Source of the DNA: Caulobacter sp. 32-67-35
GTDB lineage: Bacteria > Pseudomonadota > Alphaproteobacteria > Caulobacterales > Caulobacteraceae
Length of the DNA: 39,107 nt
Direction of reading: 5' to 3'
Assembly: GCA_002280875.1 (NCBI GenBank)
Contig: NCEV01000042.1
Location: 1 to 39,107, forward strand
Shown: in pieces, positions 24,151 through 32,397 of the stretch
Numbering within the stretch: position 1 is the stretch's first letter
How the letters are laid out: each line of letters opens with the position of its first letter
Notes under the pieces: model-generated
The model's database searches: none
Seen by the model: only the letters and a program-made list of their open reading frames with translations
Told to the model about the DNA's origin: nothing
Translations under genes and position numbers: made by a program

Positions 24151-25122
24151 ATGACGGACCGCGCGCCTCTGGTATCGATCCCCGAGGCGCCTGTTCCGGA
24201 TCATGGCGCGGCTGAATGGTTTGTCGGCGCGGACGGGGCAACCCTCCGCGCCGCTTCCTTTTTCCCTGAGGGGAAGACGTGCGGCTCGGTGATTGTCAGC
24301 CCGGGCCGCAGCGAACCGATCGAGAAGTACTATGAGGTCGTCGAGGATCTGCTGGCCCGCGGCTTTGCGGTGTTGGTCCACGACTGGCGGGGGCAGGGGC
24401 TGTCGGCCCGCGCCCTGCCTGACCGGCTAAAGGGCCACGCCAAGGGATTCAGGCCCTTCCTGAACGACTACACAGCCCTGCTGAACACCTTCGAAGATCG
24501 CCTGCCCAAGCCCTGGATCGCTCTGGGGCATTCGATGGGCGGGTGCCTGACGACCCTGGCCCTGGCCCATGGCGAGCCCCGCTTTTCGGCCTGCGTGCTG
24601 TCGGCGCCGATGCTAGGCCTCAATACGGGCAAAAGGCCGCCTCGCGCGTCGCGGGCCCTGGCCTGGCTGATGGCCCGCACCGGTAAGGCGGGCGACTACA
24701 CACCGGGCGAGCAGAGCGATCCTTTCGCCCACAGCTTCGCCACCGACGCCCTGACCCACGATCAGGCCCGCTACGAGCGCTATCGCGCGCAACTTCTGGC
24801 CAATCGCGACCTTGCTCTGGGCGGCGCGACCTGGGGCTGGGTGGATTTTGCCTTCTCCGCCTGCGCCTGGCTGCGCCGCTCACCGGGCGTTGAGGCAATC
24901 TCGATCCCGGTGACCATCGTCGGTGCAGGGCTGGACAGCCGTGTGCTGAACCCGGATCTCAGATCCATCGCCCAGCGTATTCCCAAGGGGCGTTATCTGG
25001 AGCTGGACGGCGCCTTCCACGAGATTCTGATCGAGACCGACGAGCACCGGGCCCGGTTCTGGGCGGCCTTTGACGAGACAGTGGACGCCTTCGCGGCTAC
25101 TTCGCCGACCGCCGCAGACTAA
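24151..25122 (+). CDS. Alpha/beta hydrolase, monoacylglycerol lipase/lysophospholipase-like (S33)
   Basis: A 323-residue serine hydrolase of the Hydrolase_4 (monoacylglycerol lipase/PldB-like) group. The fold is marked by VIVSPGRSEPIEKYYEVVEDLLARGF and VLVHDWRGQGLS. The nucleophile elbow is GHSMGG, the acid is probably the Asp in VGAGLDSRVLN and the base the His in DGAFHEILIE. It follows the SCP2 gene by four bases, which supports a lipid ester substrate. Its 3' end overlaps the convergent hisN gene by 26 bases. No signal peptide is seen. Confidence 0.85.
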   Translation: MTDRAPLVSIPEAPVPDHGAAEWFVGADGATLRAASFFPEGKTCGSVIVSPGRSEPIEKYYEVVEDLLARGFAVLVHDWRGQGLSARALPDRLKGHAKGFRPFLNDYTALLNTFEDRLPKPWIALGHSMGGCLTTLALAHGEPRFSACVLSAPMLGLNTGKRPPRASRALAWLMARTGKAGDYTPGEQSDPFAHSFATDALTHDQARYERYRAQLLANRDLALGGATWGWVDFAFSACAWLRRSPGVEAISIPVTIVGAGLDSRVLNPDLRSIAQRIPKGRYLELDGAFHEILIETDEHRARFWAAFDETVDAFAATSPTAAD

Positions 25123-25933
25123 CCAGCGCCTCTTCCAGCGGCCTGCGATCTCCGGAGATCACGATCTGTCCGCCGTTCTGGCCGACCGGCTGGCCGCGCC
25201 AGTCGGTGACCATGCCGCCGGCGCCCTGGATCAGGGGGATGGCCGCTTCAATGTCCCAGGATTTCAGGCCGGCTTCGATGACCATGTCCATCGTACCCAT
25301 GGCGACCATGGCGTAGGCATAGGCGTCGCAGCCCAGGCGGGCCAGCTTGGCGGCGGCGCGCACCTGCAGCCAGGCGCCGCGCTCGGCCCCGTCGAAGCAG
25401 GCGTCGGCGTCGGTGGTGGCGATGACGGCGTCGGTCAGGGTCGCGCAGTCGCGGACCTTGAGGGGCCGGCTGTGACCGCGCGACAGCAGGCGTGAACCGC
25501 CGGCATGGCCGATGAAGACCTCATCCATATAGGGCTGGCCGATGGAGCCCAGCACGGGGCGGCCCTGATGGCGCAGCCCGATCAGGGTGGTCCACAGGGG
25601 CAGGCCGGAGATGAAGGCCCGCGTGCCGTCGATGGGATCGAGCACCCAGACGAACTCTGCGTCGGGGCGGTCGTCGCCATATTCCTCGCCGATCACGCCA
25701 TGCTCGGGAAAATGTTCCGAGATCAGCGTGCGGATGGCCGCTTCGGCGCCGCGATCGGCCTCGGTGACCGGATCGAAGGCGGCGTGACTGTCGCGCGGCA
25801 GGTTCTTGCCGGCGCCCTTGTCTTCCAGGCCGTGATCGGCGCGGAACAGCGGCAGGATAACCTCAGCCGAAGCGCGATTCAGGTCGATGATAAAGGCGTC
25901 GAGCGCGGCGAGCCGTTCAGCGGAAAGCGTCAT
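25097..25933 (-). CDS. hisN: Histidinol-phosphatase/inositol monophosphatase family protein
   Basis: A 278-residue member of the inositol monophosphatase fold, matching the HisN group that dephosphorylates histidinol phosphate in alphaproteobacteria and actinobacteria. The metal-binding motifs are GEEYGDD (motif with the first Glu), WVLDPIDGTRAFISG (Asp-Pro-Ile-Asp-Gly-Thr) and KSWDIEAAIPLIQGAGG (Trp-Asp). LPLWTTLIGL and GCDAYAYAMVAMGTMDMVIE are typical of HisN annotations. Substrate is inferred from the subgroup; related enzymes act on inositol-1-phosphate or PAP. It overlaps the convergent hydrolase by 26 bases. Confidence 0.82.
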   Translation of the reverse strand: MTLSAERLAALDAFIIDLNRASAEVILPLFRADHGLEDKGAGKNLPRDSHAAFDPVTEADRGAEAAIRTLISEHFPEHGVIGEEYGDDRPDAEFVWVLDPIDGTRAFISGLPLWTTLIGLRHQGRPVLGSIGQPYMDEVFIGHAGGSRLLSRGHSRPLKVRDCATLTDAVIATTDADACFDGAERGAWLQVRAAAKLARLGCDAYAYAMVAMGTMDMVIEAGLKSWDIEAAIPLIQGAGGMVTDWRGQPVGQNGGQIVISGDRRPLEEALVSLRRSAK

Positions 25934-25976
25934 GGGCGGGGTTTAACGCCCCCGCCGCAGGTACGCTACCTTGCAC

Positions 25977-26360
25977 TTACGCGTCGGCGTGTTCGCCGCC
26001 GTTCAACGACTTGGCCAGATCCAGCAGACGACGACGCGGACGCTCGCCCAGCAGATAGTAGGCGCGGATCAGATCCAGCGTCTCCTTGCGGGCAAACATC
26101 TCGCCGCCCTCGGCTTCACCGGCCACGTCACGGCGAACCTGGTCGGACAGGCCGTCATAGAAGTAGCCTACCGGCACTTCCAGCGCTTCGGACAGCTGCC
26201 AGAGGCGAGCGGCCGAAATGCGATTGGCGCCGCACTCGTACTTTTGGATCTGCTGGAATCGAACGCCCACCGTGCCGGCCAGTTGCTGCTGGGTCAGACC
26301 CAGAAGACGGCGACGACGGCGCAGACGCTTGCCCAGATGCACGTCGATGTCGTTACCCAT
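25977..26360 (-). CDS. Cro/CI-type (XRE) transcriptional regulator
   Basis: A 127-residue DNA-binding protein. The helix-turn-helix spans about residues 8-65: HLGKRLRRRRRLLGLTQQQLAGTVGVRFQQIQKYECG, followed by NRISAARLWQLSEALEVPVGYFYDG. The C-terminal part (DLIRAYYLLGERPRRRLLDLAKSL) is a helical dimerisation or effector tail common in alphaproteobacterial regulators of this group. I chose ATG 26360; a TTG at 26369 in the same frame, close behind a run of Gs, is an alternative. The divergent acyltransferase gene shares its upstream region, so autoregulation or control of that gene is possible. Confidence 0.88.
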   Translation of the reverse strand: MGNDIDVHLGKRLRRRRRLLGLTQQQLAGTVGVRFQQIQKYECGANRISAARLWQLSEALEVPVGYFYDGLSDQVRRDVAGEAEGGEMFARKETLDLIRAYYLLGERPRRRLLDLAKSLNGGEHADA

Positions 26361-26487
26361 GGAAGCCAAGCCCCCCCGCTAGAGTATCGAGCGTCCCGAA
26401 ACGGAACGGTCGTGCTTGTTGGCCGCAAGTCGCGTGCCGGGCGAAGTGGCGTTGCGCGCAGCGTGCAAGCCAGCCTACTAAGAAGGC

Positions 26488-27429
26488 ATGTCGGATAAGC
26501 GTCGGCCTTGGGCCCAGGATCTGCTCTGGCGCGGTGAGGCGCTGGGCTTTGACCTCTTTATCGCCCTGTTCCGCCTGCTGGGCGTGGATGCGGCGTCCAG
26601 CCTCGGTGGCTGGATCGGTCGCACGTTTGGCCCGCTCAGCGGCGCGCACAAGGTTGCGGAGCGCAATCTGAAGCTGGCTTTCCCGGAAAAGGACGCCGCC
26701 TGGCGCGCAGAGACGCTCGTTGCGCAATGGGACGGGCTTGGGCGCTCATTCGCCGAGTTCCCGCTGATGGACAAGATCCTGCCGTCCACAGGCCGGGTCG
26801 AGGTGGTGGGCAAGGAGCGCCTGACCGAGATCGCCGAGAAGAAGATTCCGGTGGTGTTCGTTTCTGGCCACCTGTCGAACTGGGAAGTGATGCCGGCCGC
26901 CATCGTCGACAGCGGGGTGATCTGCGAGATGACCTATCGCGCGGCCAACAACCCCTATGTCGACAAGCGGATCAAGGACAGCCGCTTCCGTTATGGCGTG
27001 CGGCTGTTTGCGCCCAAGGGGGGAGATGGCGCGCGGGAGTTGCTGGAAGGCATGAAGGAAGGCCGGTCGGTCGCCCTGATGAACGACCAGAAGTTCAACA
27101 ACGGCGTGGCGGCCCCGTTCTTTGGCCATGACGCGCGCACCGCGCCCGGGCCGACCCGGCTGGCGATCCGTTTTGGCACGGTCCTTCAGCCGATGTCCGT
27201 GCAGCGGATCAAGGGCGCGCGGTTCCGGGCCGTGGTCCACGATCCCATCGTCGCACCTTCGACCGGTGACCGCACGGCTGACATCGAGGCCGGGGTGCGC
27301 CTGATCAACAGTTTCATGGAAGAGCGTATTCGCGAGCGGCCGGCGGAATGGTTCTGGGTGCACCGGCGGTGGCCCAATGAGGTCTATGCCGCGCTGGCGG
27401 CCAGAGAAGCCCGGTCGGAGAAAGGCTAG
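26488..27429 (+). CDS. LpxL/HtrB-family lipid A acyltransferase
   Basis: A 313-residue inner-membrane-associated acyltransferase that adds a secondary acyl chain to lipid A precursors. The catalytic HX4(D/E) motif is GHLSNWEVMP. Other family marks are GRSFAEFP, MTYRAANNPYVDKRI, GVRLFAPKGGDGARELLEGMKEGRSVALMNDQ and NNGVAAPFFG, and the end WFWVHRRWPNE. The N terminus is hydrophobic (LGFDLFIALFRLLG). Alphaproteobacteria often carry specialised forms such as LpxXL, so I give no symbol. TACTAA shortly before the ATG could be a -10 for a leaderless transcript. Its TAG shares CTAG (27426-27429) with cleC. Confidence 0.88.
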   Translation: MSDKRRPWAQDLLWRGEALGFDLFIALFRLLGVDAASSLGGWIGRTFGPLSGAHKVAERNLKLAFPEKDAAWRAETLVAQWDGLGRSFAEFPLMDKILPSTGRVEVVGKERLTEIAEKKIPVVFVSGHLSNWEVMPAAIVDSGVICEMTYRAANNPYVDKRIKDSRFRYGVRLFAPKGGDGARELLEGMKEGRSVALMNDQKFNNGVAAPFFGHDARTAPGPTRLAIRFGTVLQPMSVQRIKGARFRAVVHDPIVAPSTGDRTADIEAGVRLINSFMEERIRERPAEWFWVHRRWPNEVYAALAAREARSEKG

Positions 27430-27935
27430 ATTTCCAGTGCGCCGAGGCCGTCCCCTTGACGTCGACGAGGGCCGGAATAGCTGGGGTCGTCGCGGCGGCG
27501 GCGGCAGGGGCCAAAATAGTCCCCCGACCGGATGAAGGGCCGCGGCTTGTAGATCACCATGTTGATGCGATCCAGCAGCGACCGGGCCGTGACAGGCTTG
27601 ACGACGATCTCGGTGACGCCGGCGTCACGCGCCTCGAACACGCGGTTTCGTTCGGCGAAGCCGGTCAGCATGATGATCGGCAGGAACGGGTCGACGCTGT
27701 CAGGCGAGTTGCGGACCAGCTGGGTGAACTGCACCCCGTCCAGCGGCGACATCTTGAAATCGACGATGGCGATGTCGATCGGACCCTCGCGCATGGCCTG
27801 CAGAGCCTCCGCGCCGTCCATGGCCTCGCGCACGTGCTTGACGCCCACGCCCTTGAGGATGGCGCTGACGATCGCCCGCATGTGGTGGTTATCGTCCACA
27901 AGCAGAAAGCGCAGGGTCGCATATTCCGCCGACAT
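27426..27935 (-). CDS. cleC: CheY-like response regulator with c-di-GMP-binding Arg-rich tail (CleC)
   Basis: A 169-residue receiver protein. D14 and D15 lie in LLVDDN, the phosphoacceptor is D59 in AIVDFKMSPLDG, the switch Thr is in IMLTGF and K113 is in VVKPV. After the receiver a tail of about 35 residues contains two copies of a short basic motif, YFGPCRRRR (140-148) and YSGPRRRQ (153-160). The Caulobacter Cle proteins bind c-di-GMP through an arginine-rich extension like this. They act on the flagellar motor, affecting motility and rapid surface attachment. The gene is four loci from gcrA, the spacing of CC2249 (CleC) from CC2245 as I recall it. Cle assignment is by motif and order. Confidence 0.8.
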   Translation of the reverse strand: MSAEYATLRFLLVDDNHHMRAIVSAILKGVGVKHVREAMDGAEALQAMREGPIDIAIVDFKMSPLDGVQFTQLVRNSPDSVDPFLPIIMLTGFAERNRVFEARDAGVTEIVVKPVTARSLLDRINMVIYKPRPFIRSGDYFGPCRRRRDDPSYSGPRRRQGDGLGALEI

Positions 27936-28039
27936 GCGGTGGCCGTCTCCTGATCACACCGGAAAACCGAGCCGCGAGTAAGCACGTAGCCCAGCTTCTG
28001 GATAGAGAGATCACGGCTAATGAATGGTTTATTTTCGCG

Positions 28040-28876
28040 CTACAGGCGAGGAGCGCTGGCGCCGACCATCAGGGATGGGTCGAGGTTGCGGCCACGCCAC
28101 TTCATGCGCCAGCACAGATGCGGACCCGTAGCGCGTCCCTCCCTGCCGACGGCGCCGATGGTCTGGCCCTGCTTGACAAAATCTCCAGCCATAACAAGGG
28201 CTTTGGAGAGATGAAGATAGGCCGTGATCAAGCCCTGCCCGTGATCGAGCAGGATCAAACCGCCTTCGAAATGCAATCCGGTCTCGGCGAAAACGACCAA
28301 TCCGCTGGCTGGCGCGCGCACCGCAGTCCCTACGGGCGCCGCGAGATCAACCCCAAAATGGGGACGCTTTGGCTCGCCATTGAGTACGCGTTGGCCGCCG
28401 AAGCGCGCTGAACGTCGCGCGCCCTCGACCGGCATGATGAAGCCGCTCTTGAAGCCGTCGATATCCGCGACACTCGCGAAACCTACGGCCTTGCGCGCGC
28501 CCTCAGCGGCAATCCGGGCCAGCAGGACGGGATCGACCGGCGCGACCTGGTTGGCGGGCAGGCCGTCAATGCGCTGGATGTCGAACGTTCCCGGCGCGAT
28601 CGCCGCCTCGTGGCTGGCCGAACCGTCGGCGGTGGTCACCGTGACGCGTGCGATCGGCGGGGCGTCGCGGTCAAAGCCCACCACGAACCAGCCTTCGGCC
28701 GAGGCGAGGCCGACGACTTCACCGTCGACATCGATGGTGGCGTGAGGTGCGGTCTGCCCGATGGCGTAGCCGCCCTGTACGAACTTGCCCGACAGCGTCA
28801 GTCCCGGCGCGGCGGCCCAGGCCGCGTGGGCCGCAGCGCTGACGGCGAGGCCTGCCAGGAGCGCGCGGCGGTTCAG
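28040..28876 (-). CDS. Exported M23 (LytM) peptidase starting at CTG
   Basis: The frame opens with a clear signal peptide (residues 1-23: LNRRALLAGLAVSAAAHAAWA), but no ATG, GTG or TTG exists in frame before it. Its first codon is CTG at 28876, which overlaps the stop of the DUF2093 gene as CTGA, the same geometry as the ATGA/GTGA couplings elsewhere in the window. AAGAGAAGA upstream can serve as Shine-Dalgarno. The 278-residue protein has a C-terminal peptidase_M23 domain: PHFGVD (H173, D177), YLHLS (H222) and GPHLCW (H253). The second His of the usual HxH zinc motif is Cys (C255). It is probably a periplasmic cell-wall endopeptidase or a degenerate activator of amidases. If CTG is wrong, the first standard start (GTG 28684) would remove the signal peptide and 64 residues. 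Confidence 0.78.
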   Translation of the reverse strand: MNRRALLAGLAVSAAAHAAWAAAPGLTLSGKFVQGGYAIGQTAPHATIDVDGEVVGLASAEGWFVVGFDRDAPPIARVTVTTADGSASHEAAIAPGTFDIQRIDGLPANQVAPVDPVLLARIAAEGARKAVGFASVADIDGFKSGFIMPVEGARRSARFGGQRVLNGEPKRPHFGVDLAAPVGTAVRAPASGLVVFAETGLHFEGGLILLDHGQGLITAYLHLSKALVMAGDFVKQGQTIGAVGREGRATGPHLCWRMKWRGRNLDPSLMVGASAPRL

Positions 28877-29094
28877 GCGATCTTCTCTTGCCAGCGCTTC
28901 AGCGCGTCGGCGGGAGTGGCGTAGGCTTCCTGCAGCTCCGGGCTCCAGTAGCGCAGGGCTTCTAGCTGCACCTTAGCGCCGGTGACGGCGCACAGCACGA
29001 AACGGCCGGGCGACATTACGGCAAATTCGCCGTCGCCATAGTGCAGCACGGCCAGGCCGTCGGGTTTGCCGAGATCACGATCATAAGCGTTCAT
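28873..29094 (-). CDS. DUF2093 protein
   Basis: A 73-residue cytosolic protein of the alphaproteobacterial DUF2093 family, with no known function. Characteristic segments are LAVLHYGDGEFAVMSPGRFVLCAVTG and LEALRYWSPELQEAYATPADALKRW. It lies 27 bases downstream of xseA and its stop overlaps the CTG start of the M23 gene by four bases, so the three genes probably form one transcript. Confidence 0.85.
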   Translation of the reverse strand: MNAYDRDLGKPDGLAVLHYGDGEFAVMSPGRFVLCAVTGAKVQLEALRYWSPELQEAYATPADALKRWQEKIA

Positions 29095-29121
29095 GGGGTT
29101 ATTCTACGCCAGAGCGTCGTC

Positions 29122-30639
29122 TCAGAACAGATCGCCCTGATCAGGTTTTGGTGTTGTCGGCTTGGCGCGCGTGGGCTTCAGGGCGGGCGGCGGAGGGGCA
29201 TGGACCACGCCTTCCCCGTCGATCACGGCGTCGCGGTCGCCGCTCTTGAACTTCAGATTGACCCGCTCGCCAGCCGCCAGATCGCCGGCTGAGCGCGCCA
29301 GGGCGCCGTCGGCCTTGCGCACGAGGGCAAAGCCCAGCTCCAGCGGCCGTTCGGGGTTGAGCGACTGGCGCAGCTTTTCCAGCCCGGACAGCCGGTCGGC
29401 GTCGCGCTGCAGGCGGCGCTTGCCGGCGTCGTTGAGGCGGCTCCACAGAGCGGGCAGGCGAGCGTTCTGGGCGATGCGTTCCGGGGCGCGGCGGGCGGCC
29501 AGGTCCATACGACGGCTGAGGTCGCCAAGGCGGTCAGCCTTGACCTTGTGCTGGCGACCCAGGGCCTCGGGCGACAGGCGGGCGGTGATCTTCAGCAGAT
29601 CCTGGGCGTGGACGGCGGTGTTGCGGCCCAGGGCGGCGTCCAGCCGTCCGGCGGCGATGTCGAAGCGCTGCTGGGCCAGGGCCAGCAGGTCGGCGGGCCG
29701 GGGCAGGGCGCGGGCGGCGCTGACCAGCCGCGTACGGCGCTCTTCCAGCACCCGCGAGCCGCAGCGATTGAGGCGGCGGTCATAGTCGGAGACCAGGGCT
29801 CGCAACTCGCCCAGCACCGGCGTGGCGATCTCTGCGGCCGCCGTGGGCGTGGGCGCGCGGCGGTCGGAGACGAAGTCGATCAGGGTGGTGTCGGTCTCAT
29901 GGCCGACCGCCGAGATCAGCGGGATGTCGCTGGCCGCCACCGTGCGGGCCAGGGTTTCGTCGTTGAAGGCCCACAGGTCTTCCACCGATCCGCCACCCCG
30001 GGCGACGATGATGATGTCGGGACGCGGCACGCGGCCGCCGGGCGTGATGGCGTTGAAGCCCCGGATCGCGCCGGCTACCTGGGCGGCGGCCTGGTCGCCC
30101 TGTACGACGACCGGCCAGACCAGCACGTGGCAGGGCCAGCGGTCGCGAATGCGGTGCAGGATATCGCGGATCACCGCGCCCGTCGGGCTGGTGATGACCC
30201 CGACTACGGCGGGCATGGAGGGCAGGGCGCGCTTGCGGGAGGCCTCGAACAGGCCCTCGCCGTGCAGCTTGGCCTTCAGGCGCTCCAGCTGGGCCAGAAG
30301 CGCGCCGACGCCGGCGGCCTCCATGCTCTCGATGACGATCTGGTAGCGCGAGCCGGCCGGATAGGTGGTGATCTTGCCGGTGACGATCACTTCCAGGCCA
30401 TGCTCGGGCCGCACGCCCAGCCCGCGCACCGAGCCCTTCCAGACCACGCCGTCGATGGCCGACTTGTCGTCCTTGATCGTCAGATAGACATGGCCGTTGC
30501 CGTGGTGGGTGACCTTGCTCAGCTCGCCGCGCAGCCGGACATGGGCGTAGCTGGTCTCCAGCGTGCGCTTCAGCGCGAAGGCCAGCTCCGAGACGGAATA
30601 GGCGGGCGCGTTGGAATCAGGGGCGGCGACGTCGGTCAT
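29122..30639 (-). CDS. xseA: Exodeoxyribonuclease VII large subunit
   Basis: A 505-residue subunit of the single-strand exonuclease that degrades ssDNA during mismatch and recombinational repair. The N-terminal OB fold ([30 protein letters not shown]) binds DNA. The catalytic core has [46 protein letters not shown] and [29 protein letters not shown] long alpha-helical region (about 290-440) carries the small-subunit-binding coiled coils. The C-terminal tail is Pro/Lys-rich. It is slightly longer than E. coli XseA, which is usual in this class. The small subunit gene xseB is not in the window. Confidence 0.95.
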   Translation of the reverse strand: MTDVAAPDSNAPAYSVSELAFALKRTLETSYAHVRLRGELSKVTHHGNGHVYLTIKDDKSAIDGVVWKGSVRGLGVRPEHGLEVIVTGKITTYPAGSRYQIVIESMEAAGVGALLAQLERLKAKLHGEGLFEASRKRALPSMPAVVGVITSPTGAVIRDILHRIRDRWPCHVLVWPVVVQGDQAAAQVAGAIRGFNAITPGGRVPRPDIIIVARGGGSVEDLWAFNDETLARTVAASDIPLISAVGHETDTTLIDFVSDRRAPTPTAAAEIATPVLGELRALVSDYDRRLNRCGSRVLEERRTRLVSAARALPRPADLLALAQQRFDIAAGRLDAALGRNTAVHAQDLLKITARLSPEALGRQHKVKADRLGDLSRRMDLAARRAPERIAQNARLPALWSRLNDAGKRRLQRDADRLSGLEKLRQSLNPERPLELGFALVRKADGALARSAGDLAAGERVNLKFKSGDRDAVIDGEGVVHAPPPPALKPTRAKPTTPKPDQGDLF

Positions 30640-30652
30640 GGCGACAGCATAA

Positions 30653-30679
30653 GGCCCTCCCCGACGAACGGGGAGGGCC
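30653..30679. repeat. 11-bp perfect hairpin between gcrA and xseA
   Basis: GGCCCTCCCCG-ACGAA-CGGGGAGGGCC is a perfect 11-bp stem. On the minus strand it lies 38 bases past the gcrA stop and is followed by TTATGCTG, so it could end the gcrA transcript or protect its 3' end. Its CTCCCC...GGGGAG core matches the palindromic element at 34673-34779. Confidence 0.6.
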
Positions 30680-30716
30680 GCATGAGAGACTTGTTCTTAT
30701 GGGTGTTCGCCAGACG

Positions 30717-31247
30717 CTAGATGTAGCGGCGCAGCGAGCGGGCCAGCTCGGTGGGGCCGGCCTTCTTCTTGGATTGTTGCGGCTGGTAGGCCACCCGGGC
30801 GTGTTCGACGCAGTAGGGGCCATCCGACGAGCGGCGGCCGCAGAAGGTGAAGCCGTCCGACGAGGGATCGCCGATCGGCCACTTGCACATATGGGCGCCC
30901 AGGGTCAGCACGGTGGCCGAACCGGGTTGCTCGTCGCGATAGACGGGCAGGGTCGGCGGCGCGACGCCGGAGGACACCACGGCCTGCACTGGCGTGTGTT
31001 CGGGCGTGACGACCCGGCGCGGCGCGGACGGCATGGTCTGCGCGGCGGGACGGGCGGGACGCGGGGCCTTGAAGGCCGGACGCGCCGGTTGCGAGGGGGC
31101 CGCGCGGCCCGAAAGGCCCAGGCGGTGCACCTTGCCGATGACGGCGTTACGCGTAACGCCGCCCAATTGCTTGGCGATCTGACTGGCGGAAAGACCGTCC
31201 AGCCAGAGCTTCTTCAAGGTCGTGACCCGATCGTCGGTCCAGCTCAT
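30717..31247 (-). CDS. gcrA: Cell-cycle regulator GcrA
   Basis: A 176-residue protein that binds sigma-70 holoenzyme and activates promoters with CcrM-methylated GANTC sites, driving S-phase gene expression. The N-terminal DNA-binding region is typical: MSWTDDRVTTLKKLWLDGLSASQIAKQLGG and RNAVIGKVHRLGL. A Pro/Ala-rich linker (about 46-115) follows. The conserved C-terminal sigma-interacting domain begins TVLTLGAHMCKWPIGDP and contains FCGRR and PYCVEHARVAYQP, ending in LARSLRRYI. Start ATG 31247 gives the family N terminus; the 14 residues before it in frame are not part of it. The upstream region has CtrA-, DnaA- and CcrM-like sites, as expected for this gene. Confidence 0.97.
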   Translation of the reverse strand: MSWTDDRVTTLKKLWLDGLSASQIAKQLGGVTRNAVIGKVHRLGLSGRAAPSQPARPAFKAPRPARPAAQTMPSAPRRVVTPEHTPVQAVVSSGVAPPTLPVYRDEQPGSATVLTLGAHMCKWPIGDPSSDGFTFCGRRSSDGPYCVEHARVAYQPQQSKKKAGPTELARSLRRYI

Positions 31248-31350
31248 ACCGGTCTCCCGCCATTTCAATGATGACCGCAGCTTCCCCAAGCCACGACCCC
31301 CACATCTGGTAATGTGACCACCCCGCCGGCGGTCGTCCTACTACATATCG

Positions 31351-31365
31351 TAAAGAAAACGTTAA
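31351..31365 (-). promoter_or_regulatory. Putative CtrA site in the gcrA promoter
   Basis: On the minus strand TTAA-CGTTTTC-TTTA matches the CtrA consensus TTAA-N7-TTAA at seven of eight positions, about 105 bases upstream of gcrA. CtrA is known to repress gcrA in C. crescentus. Confidence 0.5.
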
Positions 31366-31389
31366 ATCACACAATGGGCGCCAATCGGT

Positions 31390-31398
31390 CTGTCCACA
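31390..31398 (+). promoter_or_regulatory. Weak DnaA-box-like site upstream of gcrA
   Basis: CTGTCCACA resembles TTATCCACA with two mismatches. DnaA activates gcrA in C. crescentus. A GANTC site (GATTC, 31412-31416) lies 13 bases further upstream of gcrA. The match alone is weak. Confidence 0.35.
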
Positions 31399-31456
31399 GA
31401 AACTAGATATTGATTCGGCAGGGGCCGGCCTTGCGTCCAGGAGGCCCAAAGCGCAC

Positions 31457-32308
31457 ATGCGTAAGGGAAATTCAGGACTCAGGCTTATGAGAGACATGGC
31501 AGACAGCGTCGTTCCGCCGCAGCCGCGCGATTATCACGGCTGGAACTGGAGCGGGTTCTTCACCCTGTACCAGCGCGAGATCCGCCGGTTCTGGAAGGTG
31601 GGCACCCAGACCGTCGCCGCGCCGGTGGTCACCACCTTGCTCTACATGCTGGTCTTCGTCGTGGCCGTGGGCCCCGCGCGGGAGACGGTTGACGGCGTGA
31701 CCTTCGGCCATTTCGTGGCGCCCGGCCTGATCATGATGGCCATCCTCAACAACGCCTTCGCCAATGCGTCGTCATCCTTGATCCAGGCCAAGATGATGGG
31801 CCTGACGCCCGACTTCCTGACCCCGCCGCTGTCGCCGCTGGAGCAGGTCTCGGCCTTCGCCCTGGGCGCAGCGACGCGCGGCGTGGTGGTCGGGGCGGTG
31901 ACGGCGATCGTCATCGGTTTCCTGCCCGGCGCGGGGCTGGACGTGGCCCACCTCTGGCCCATCCTCTATTTCGGCATCGGCGCGTCGCTGATCCTGGGCC
32001 TGGCGGGCATTCTGGCCGGCCTGTGGGCCGAGAAGTTCGACCAGCTGGCCGCGGTGACCAACTTCCTGATCATGCCCATGACCTTCCTGTCGGGCACCTT
32101 CTATCTGGTCGACAAGCTGCCCGAGCCGTTCCGCACCGCCAGCCACTACAATCCGTTCTTCTATCTGATCGACGGCTTCCGCTACGGCTTCATCGGCCAT
32201 GCCGACGGCTCGATCCTGGTCGGCGTCGTAACCACGGCCGCTCTGGTGGTCGCGCTGTTCCTGTGGTGCTGGCAGCTGTTCCGCACCGGCTACCGCCTCA
32301 AGACCTGA
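31457..32308 (+). CDS. ABC-2 type transporter permease
   Basis: An integral membrane protein of 283 residues with about six hydrophobic segments (from VAAPVVTTLLYMLVFVVAV to ILVGVVTTAALVVALFLWCWQLF). It belongs to the ABC-2 exporter permease family (DrrB/NodJ/YadH-like). The family signature PMTFLSGTFYLVDKLPEPFR and NPFFYLIDGFRYGF near the C terminus are clear. Such permeases export lipids, polysaccharides or drugs with a separate ATPase, but no ATPase gene is within the window. ATG 31457 follows AGGAGG at 31439-31444 (12-base spacing). In-frame ATGs at 31487 and 31496 are alternatives, and the membrane part begins well after all three. Confidence 0.85.
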   Translation: MRKGNSGLRLMRDMADSVVPPQPRDYHGWNWSGFFTLYQREIRRFWKVGTQTVAAPVVTTLLYMLVFVVAVGPARETVDGVTFGHFVAPGLIMMAILNNAFANASSSLIQAKMMGLTPDFLTPPLSPLEQVSAFALGAATRGVVVGAVTAIVIGFLPGAGLDVAHLWPILYFGIGASLILGLAGILAGLWAEKFDQLAAVTNFLIMPMTFLSGTFYLVDKLPEPFRTASHYNPFFYLIDGFRYGFIGHADGSILVGVVTTAALVVALFLWCWQLFRTGYRLKT

Positions 32309-32353
32309 AGGGTCACCCGCGAGCAACAAGCGGCTAAATTCACCGTACTTTCA

Positions 32354-32382
32354 TTGACAGAGCGTCGTTCCACGGCGACAAC
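32354..32382 (+). promoter_or_regulatory. Promoter of the argD-argF operon
   Basis: TTGACAG (32354-32360), a 14-base spacer and GCGACAAC (32375-32382) match the Caulobacter housekeeping consensus TTGACGS-N10-14-GCTANAWC with one mismatch in each element. Transcription would begin near 32389, just before the leader hairpin. Confidence 0.55.
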
Positions 32383-32397
32383 CTGCGGCCTTCCGGT

